DNA from: Hoylesella loescheii
GTDB lineage: Bacteria; Bacteroidota; Bacteroidia; Bacteroidales; Bacteroidaceae
Assembly (NCBI GenBank): GCA_021531755.1
Contig: JADYUK010000005.1
Location: forward strand, 97,950 to 161,949
Length of the DNA stretch: 64,000 nucleotides
Reading direction: 5' to 3'
Part shown: positions 60,178-64,000 of the stretch, piece by piece
How the letters are laid out: the number at the start of each line of letters is the position of its first letter
Numbering within the stretch: the first letter of the stretch is position 1
Notes under the pieces: generated by a model
Databases searched by the model: none
Seen by the model: only the letters and a program-made list of their open reading frames with translations
Told to the model about the DNA's origin: nothing
Translations under genes and position numbers: made by a program

Positions 60178-62898
60178 ATGAGCGAAAAAAGAGTTTATAC
60201 CTTCGGCAATGGAAAAGCTGAAGGAAATGCGCAAATGCGTGAACAATTAGGAGGTAAAGGTGCTAACCTCGCTGAGATGAACCTTATCGGAGTGCCTGTT
60301 CCTCCAGGCTTTACAATCACCACAGATACATGTAATGAGTACTACCGTGTAGGGCAAGACCGCATTGTTGAGCTTCTTAAGGATGAGGTTAATGCAGCTG
60401 TCAACCATGTTGAGGAACTCATGAATTCCAAGTTTGGTGATGTCGAGAACCCTCTCCTCGTCTCTGTACGCTCTGGAGCACGTGCTTCAATGCCTGGTAT
60501 GATGGATACAATCCTAAATCTCGGACTTAATGACGCAGTGGCAGAAGGAATGGTACGTAAGACAGGTAACCCACATTTCGTCTACGACTCATATCGCCGT
60601 TTCGTGCAGATGTATGGCGATGTCGTTCTGGGCATGAAACCCGTCAACAAGGAAGATATTGATCCATTTGAGGCCATCATTGAGGACGTAAAGAAGGAGC
60701 AGGGTGTGGAGCTTGACAAGGACCTCTCTGTTGAGTCTCTCAAACGCTTAGTTGTTCTCTTCAAGAAAGCTATCAAGGAACAGACAGGAAGCGACTTCCC
60801 AGAAGATCCTATCGTTCAGCTTTGGGGAGCCATATGCGCTGTGTTCCGCAGCTGGATGAACGAGCGTGCTATCCTGTATCGTAAGATGGAAGGTATACCA
60901 GACGAGTGGGGTACAGCCGTATCAGTGATGGCCATGGTATTCGGTAATATGGGCGATACATCGGCGACAGGTGTTTGCTTCTCACGTGACGCAGGAAACG
61001 GTGAGAATCTCTTCAACGGAGAGTATCTCATTAACGCACAAGGTGAGGATGTCGTTGCTGGTATCCGTACGCCACAGCAGATAACTAAGATAGGTTCACA
61101 GAGATGGGCTAAGCGTGCAGGAATATCAGAGGAAGAGCGTGTCGCAAAATATCCTTCAATGGAAGAGGCAATGCCTGAGCTATATAAGGAGCTCGACGCG
61201 CTTCAAGATAAGCTCGAGCACCATTATCATGACATGCAGGACATGGAGTTCACTGTGCAGGAGGGCAAACTCTGGTTCCTACAGACACGTAACGGTAAGC
61301 GTACAGGTACAGCTATGGTAAAGATTGCCATGGATCTTGTAAAGGAAGGACTCATCGACGAGAAGACAGCAATATGCCGCTGCGAGCCTCAAAAACTCGA
61401 CGAGCTCCTACATCCTGTATTCGACAAGCTCGCTCTCTCCAAAGCCAAGGTCATCACACAAGGACTCCCAGCCTCTCCTGGAGCAGCTTGCGGACAGATT
61501 GTATTCCATGCTGACGACGCACAAGAGTGGGCAGCTAACGGACACAAGGTGATAATGGTACGTATAGAGACATCGCCAGAGGACCTTGCTGGTATGGCAA
61601 GTGCTGAGGGCATTCTCACAGCCCGCGGAGGTATGACATCGCACGCTGCCGTTGTCGCTCGTGGAATGGGCAAATGCTGTGTCTCTGGTGCTGGAGCCAT
61701 CAATGTCGACTATAAGGCAAAGACAGTAGAGATTGACGGTGCTGTTTACAAAGAGGGCGACTATATATCTCTGAACGGCTCGACAGGACAGGTATATGCT
61801 GGCGAGGTTCCAACTAAGGCTGCTGAGCTCTCAGGAGACTTCAAGGAGCTGATGGATCTTTGTGACAAATATACAAAGATGGAGATTCGCACAAATGCCG
61901 ACACTCCACATGATGCACAGGTGGCACGAGAGTTTGGCGCTAAGGGTATTGGTCTGACTCGTACAGAGCACATGTTCTTCGACGACCAGAAGATTGTCGC
62001 CATGCGTGAGATGATTCTTGCTGATACTGTTGAGGGACGCGAGAAAGCACTTTCAAAACTTCTTCCATACCAGAAGGCCGACTTCTATGGTATCCTGAAA
62101 GCAATGGATGGACTACCCGTGAATATCCGACTTCTTGATCCTCCTCTCCATGAGTTCGTTCCACACGATACAAATGGCCAGGAGACTATGGCAAGGGAGA
62201 TGGGTGTCAGCATCGATGAGATAAAGCGTCGTGTCAACTCCCTCGCCGAGAATAACCCTATGCTCGGACATCGTGGATGCCGTCTTGGAATCACATTCCC
62301 CGAGATAACAGCCATGCAGACACGCGCAATACTCAGCGCAGCGTGCCAGCTCAAGAAAGAGGGTTGCAACCCTAAGCCAGAGATAATGGTACCTCTGATA
62401 GGTATCCTCTATGAGCTTAAGCAGCAGAAGGATATCATAAAGAAGACAGCTGCCGAGGTGTTCGCTGAGGAAGGTGTTGAGATAGAGTTTGAGATAGGTA
62501 CAATGATTGAGATACCTCGTGCCGCCCTCACCGCCGATCGTATCGCCACCGAGGCCGAGTACTTCTCGTTCGGTACAAACGACCTCACACAGATGACCTT
62601 CGGTTATTCGCGCGATGATATCGCCAGCTTCCTGCCAGCATATCTCGAGAAGAAGATTCTCAAGGTAGACCCATTCCAGGTTCTCGACCAGAACGGTGTA
62701 GGCCAGCTGATAAAGATGGCTGTTGAGAACGGACGCAAGGTTCGCCCAGGCATGCGCACTGGTATCTGTGGAGAGCACGGCGGTGAGCCATCTTCCGTAA
62801 AGTTCTGTGCGAAGGTTGGTATGAACTACGCTTCTTGCTCACCATTCCGTGTGCCGATAGCCAGATTGGCAGCGGCTCAGGCTGCCGTCGAAGAATAA
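60178..62898 (+). CDS. ppdK: Pyruvate, phosphate dikinase
   Basis: 906 residues. It interconverts pyruvate + ATP + Pi and PEP + AMP + PPi, central to glycolysis/gluconeogenesis in anaerobic Bacteroidales. The N-terminal ATP-grasp domain has KGANLAEMNLIGVPVPPG and SVRSGARASMPGMMDTILN. The swivelling domain carries the phospho-His489 in GGMTSHAAVVARGMGK. The PEP-binding barrel ends with Cys864 in GICGEHGGEP. Full length. Codon use is strongly regular, as expected for a highly expressed gene. Confidence 0.98.
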   Translation: MSEKRVYTFGNGKAEGNAQMREQLGGKGANLAEMNLIGVPVPPGFTITTDTCNEYYRVGQDRIVELLKDEVNAAVNHVEELMNSKFGDVENPLLVSVRSGARASMPGMMDTILNLGLNDAVAEGMVRKTGNPHFVYDSYRRFVQMYGDVVLGMKPVNKEDIDPFEAIIEDVKKEQGVELDKDLSVESLKRLVVLFKKAIKEQTGSDFPEDPIVQLWGAICAVFRSWMNERAILYRKMEGIPDEWGTAVSVMAMVFGNMGDTSATGVCFSRDAGNGENLFNGEYLINAQGEDVVAGIRTPQQITKIGSQRWAKRAGISEEERVAKYPSMEEAMPELYKELDALQDKLEHHYHDMQDMEFTVQEGKLWFLQTRNGKRTGTAMVKIAMDLVKEGLIDEKTAICRCEPQKLDELLHPVFDKLALSKAKVITQGLPASPGAACGQIVFHADDAQEWAANGHKVIMVRIETSPEDLAGMASAEGILTARGGMTSHAAVVARGMGKCCVSGAGAINVDYKAKTVEIDGAVYKEGDYISLNGSTGQVYAGEVPTKAAELSGDFKELMDLCDKYTKMEIRTNADTPHDAQVAREFGAKGIGLTRTEHMFFDDQKIVAMREMILADTVEGREKALSKLLPYQKADFYGILKAMDGLPVNIRLLDPPLHEFVPHDTNGQETMAREMGVSIDEIKRRVNSLAENNPMLGHRGCRLGITFPEITAMQTRAILSAACQLKKEGCNPKPEIMVPLIGILYELKQQKDIIKKTAAEVFAEEGVEIEFEIGTMIEIPRAALTADRIATEAEYFSFGTNDLTQMTFGYSRDDIASFLPAYLEKKILKVDPFQVLDQNGVGQLIKMAVENGRKVRPGMRTGICGEHGGEPSSVKFCAKVGMNYASCSPFRVPIARLAAAQAAVEE

Positions 62899-62919
62899 GT
62901 CAACTCTGACATACTAAGT

Positions 62920-62951
62920 AAAGGGACCTGTCCGTTTGGGCAGGTCCCTTT
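62920..62951 (+). terminator. Intrinsic terminator of ppdK
   Basis: AAAGGGACCTG (62920-62930) pairs perfectly with CAGGTCCCTTT (62941-62951), and the inner TCC/GGG extends the stem. The expected T-run is cut short to TTTATTTG because the group II intron begins there. Confidence 0.92.
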
Positions 62952-62958
62952 ATTTGTA

Positions 62959-64000
62959 GTACGCTCGGCATGAGCATTGTCTAACGGGTGCAAGTCCCGA
63001 GTGAGCCCTAATAGCGGGAATCACATAGCCCAAGGCAAGGGTGTCCATCGCGAGGTGGAATCTGAAGGAAGCCGTCGGCAAACATCTGGTCTAACGAACA
63101 GAAACTTCATATAAGGCATATGACCGTGGGTAAGGTTGCATAACAAACCAAAGCCCGATAGCTATTCGGAACGGTCGGTGTAAATGAAGTAGGCATAAGA
63201 TGGAAAGACAATGCCCTTATCCGAGGAGGTCTCACGGACATGGTGATTAGTTGCTTTTACGAAAGCCATGGAGTAAAGCTTGCCGTGAGAAGTCAGCAGA
63301 CGTCATAGTAGTGGAGTAATCGGTAACGCTCCATGAAGGACAGAACCTAACAATTAAACGATAGTAATTGAGAGTTACCAAATGAAAGATAGAATGCAGA
63401 AAACATCAGCCCTTGCTAATGACTGCCCCCAAAGAAATAGGACGGAATCCGAAAGGTATGGGGGAGTGCAGACTTTCATGTGGATGACCGAAGACAACAT
63501 CGTGGAAGTTCCATTTGACAAGGAGCACCTATTGGAAGTAATCCTTAGCCCCGACAACTTCAACAAAGCCTACTTGGCAGTAGTGAGGAACAAGGGATGT
63601 GGCGGTATCGACAAGATGTCATGTGAGCAGTTGCTCCCATGGCTCAAGGCTAATAAGGATGAACTGATAGGCTCCTTGCTTGACGGTACATACCGTCCGA
63701 ATCCCGTCCGTAGGGTAGAGATACCCAAGGGCAACGGCAAGATGCGCCTGTTGGGCATACCGACCGTAGTTGACCGCATGGTGCAACAAGCCATCAACCA
63801 AGTACTGACAATAATCTATGAGCCCCAATTCTCCAAACGAAGCTTCGGCTTCCGCCCGAGGAGAGGCTGCCTTGAGGCATTGCGAGAAGTGCAGAAGATA
63901 GTCGATGAAGGCTACAAGTACGTAGTAGACCTCGACCTTGAACGCTTCTTCGACACAGTGAGCCACAGCAAACTCATAGAGATACTCAGCCGCACCATCA
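62959..64000 (+). mobile_element. Group II intron (probably class C), 5' part
   Basis: The 5' boundary is taken at GTACGCTCGG (62959), fitting the GUNYG intron start. About 420 bp of structured ribozyme sequence precede the maturase gene at 63382. The element is directly behind the ppdK terminator, the usual site of class C introns. The 3' end (rest of the gene, domains V and VI) is outside the window. A truncated relative is at 50626-51013. Confidence 0.88.
63382..64000 (+). CDS. ltrA: Group II intron reverse transcriptase/maturase, N-terminal part
   Basis: The frame opens at ATG 63382 (MKDRMQKTSALANDC) and is uninterrupted for 206 codons to the window edge. RT blocks are visible: NKGCGGIDKMS (block 0/1), YRPNPVRRVEIPKG, MRLLGIPTVVDRMVQQAI (block 2), SFGFRPRRGCLEAL (block 2a) and VVDLDLERFFDTVSHSKL with the first catalytic Asp (block 3). 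The YADD block, thumb/X and any HNH domain lie beyond. It makes cDNA during retrohoming and assists splicing. Confidence 0.93.
   Translation, partial: MKDRMQKTSALANDCPQRNRTESERYGGVQTFMWMTEDNIVEVPFDKEHLLEVILSPDNFNKAYLAVVRNKGCGGIDKMSCEQLLPWLKANKDELIGSLLDGTYRPNPVRRVEIPKGNGKMRLLGIPTVVDRMVQQAINQVLTIIYEPQFSKRSFGFRPRRGCLEALREVQKIVDEGYKYVVDLDLERFFDTVSHSKLIEILSRTI

Overview
The window looks like a chromosomal segment of a Bacteroidales bacterium, most likely a Prevotella-type gut or rumen organism. Supporting signs are the Bacteroidetes promoter pattern (-33 TTTG-like, -7 TAnnTTTG) upstream of several genes, few Shine-Dalgarno sites, type IX secretion (T9SS) lipoproteins of the PorE and PorW type, a GSCFA protein, a DUF3098 protein, an HU/SPOR fusion and the ftsX-DUF3098-uppP-truB-queA-folK gene order. 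Most genes lie on the minus strand. The species is inferred from gene content only.

Left part (1-12.2 kb): the start of a helix-turn-helix regulator, a large secreted protein joining a histidine-type (phytase-like) phosphatase to a GH92 alpha-mannosidase, an acyl-CoA synthetase, a voltage-gated K+ channel with a C-terminal zinc ribbon, then a PorE-like OmpA/beta-propeller lipoprotein, a zinc-ribbon FHA protein and an HU/SPOR protein. Next (12.7-22.4 kb) come glycerate kinase overlapping a BASS-family transporter, an atypical LpxA paralogue and a complete RND efflux operon (adaptor, pump, outer-membrane factor) behind a promoter carrying a dyad. From 22.6 to 27.4 kb lie a DEAD-box helicase with a long leader, an ECF sigma / membrane anti-sigma-like / periplasmic Spy-like set, a tiny secreted protein with a T9SS-sorting-like tail, and tRNA-Ser(GGA).

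The 27.5-29.4 kb stretch is the oddest. Arrays of a 9-bp unit alternate in orientation, and two inverted copies of one composite repeat enclose a small secreted Cys-rich protein. That gene has its own promoter and a leader with several mutually consistent complementary segments. Right of it are a GSCFA protein with an acyl-AMP ligase-ACP-PlsC fusion, tandem repeats, a GH13 enzyme, fabD, and the rpsF-rpsR-rplI operon with a structured leader.

From 37.9 to 50.2 kb the minus strand carries a housekeeping run: ftsX, DUF3098, uppP, truB, queA, folK, cca, aroA, a Cys-cluster membrane protein and porW. It is interrupted by copies of a dispersed repeat. At 50.6 kb a dead group II intron 5' RNA region follows an intrinsic terminator and abuts the 3' half of a metallophosphoesterase gene. 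The right end holds a sugar-transferase-like protein lacking the usual catalytic dyad, mfd, rlmH, a phosphohexomutase, rlmD and ppdK. Directly after the ppdK terminator a second, apparently intact group II intron begins, with its reverse transcriptase/maturase gene running off the window.

Both introns sit just behind terminator hairpins, the known target preference of bacterial class C introns. No CRISPR array, rRNA operon, complete insertion sequence or phage module was seen.
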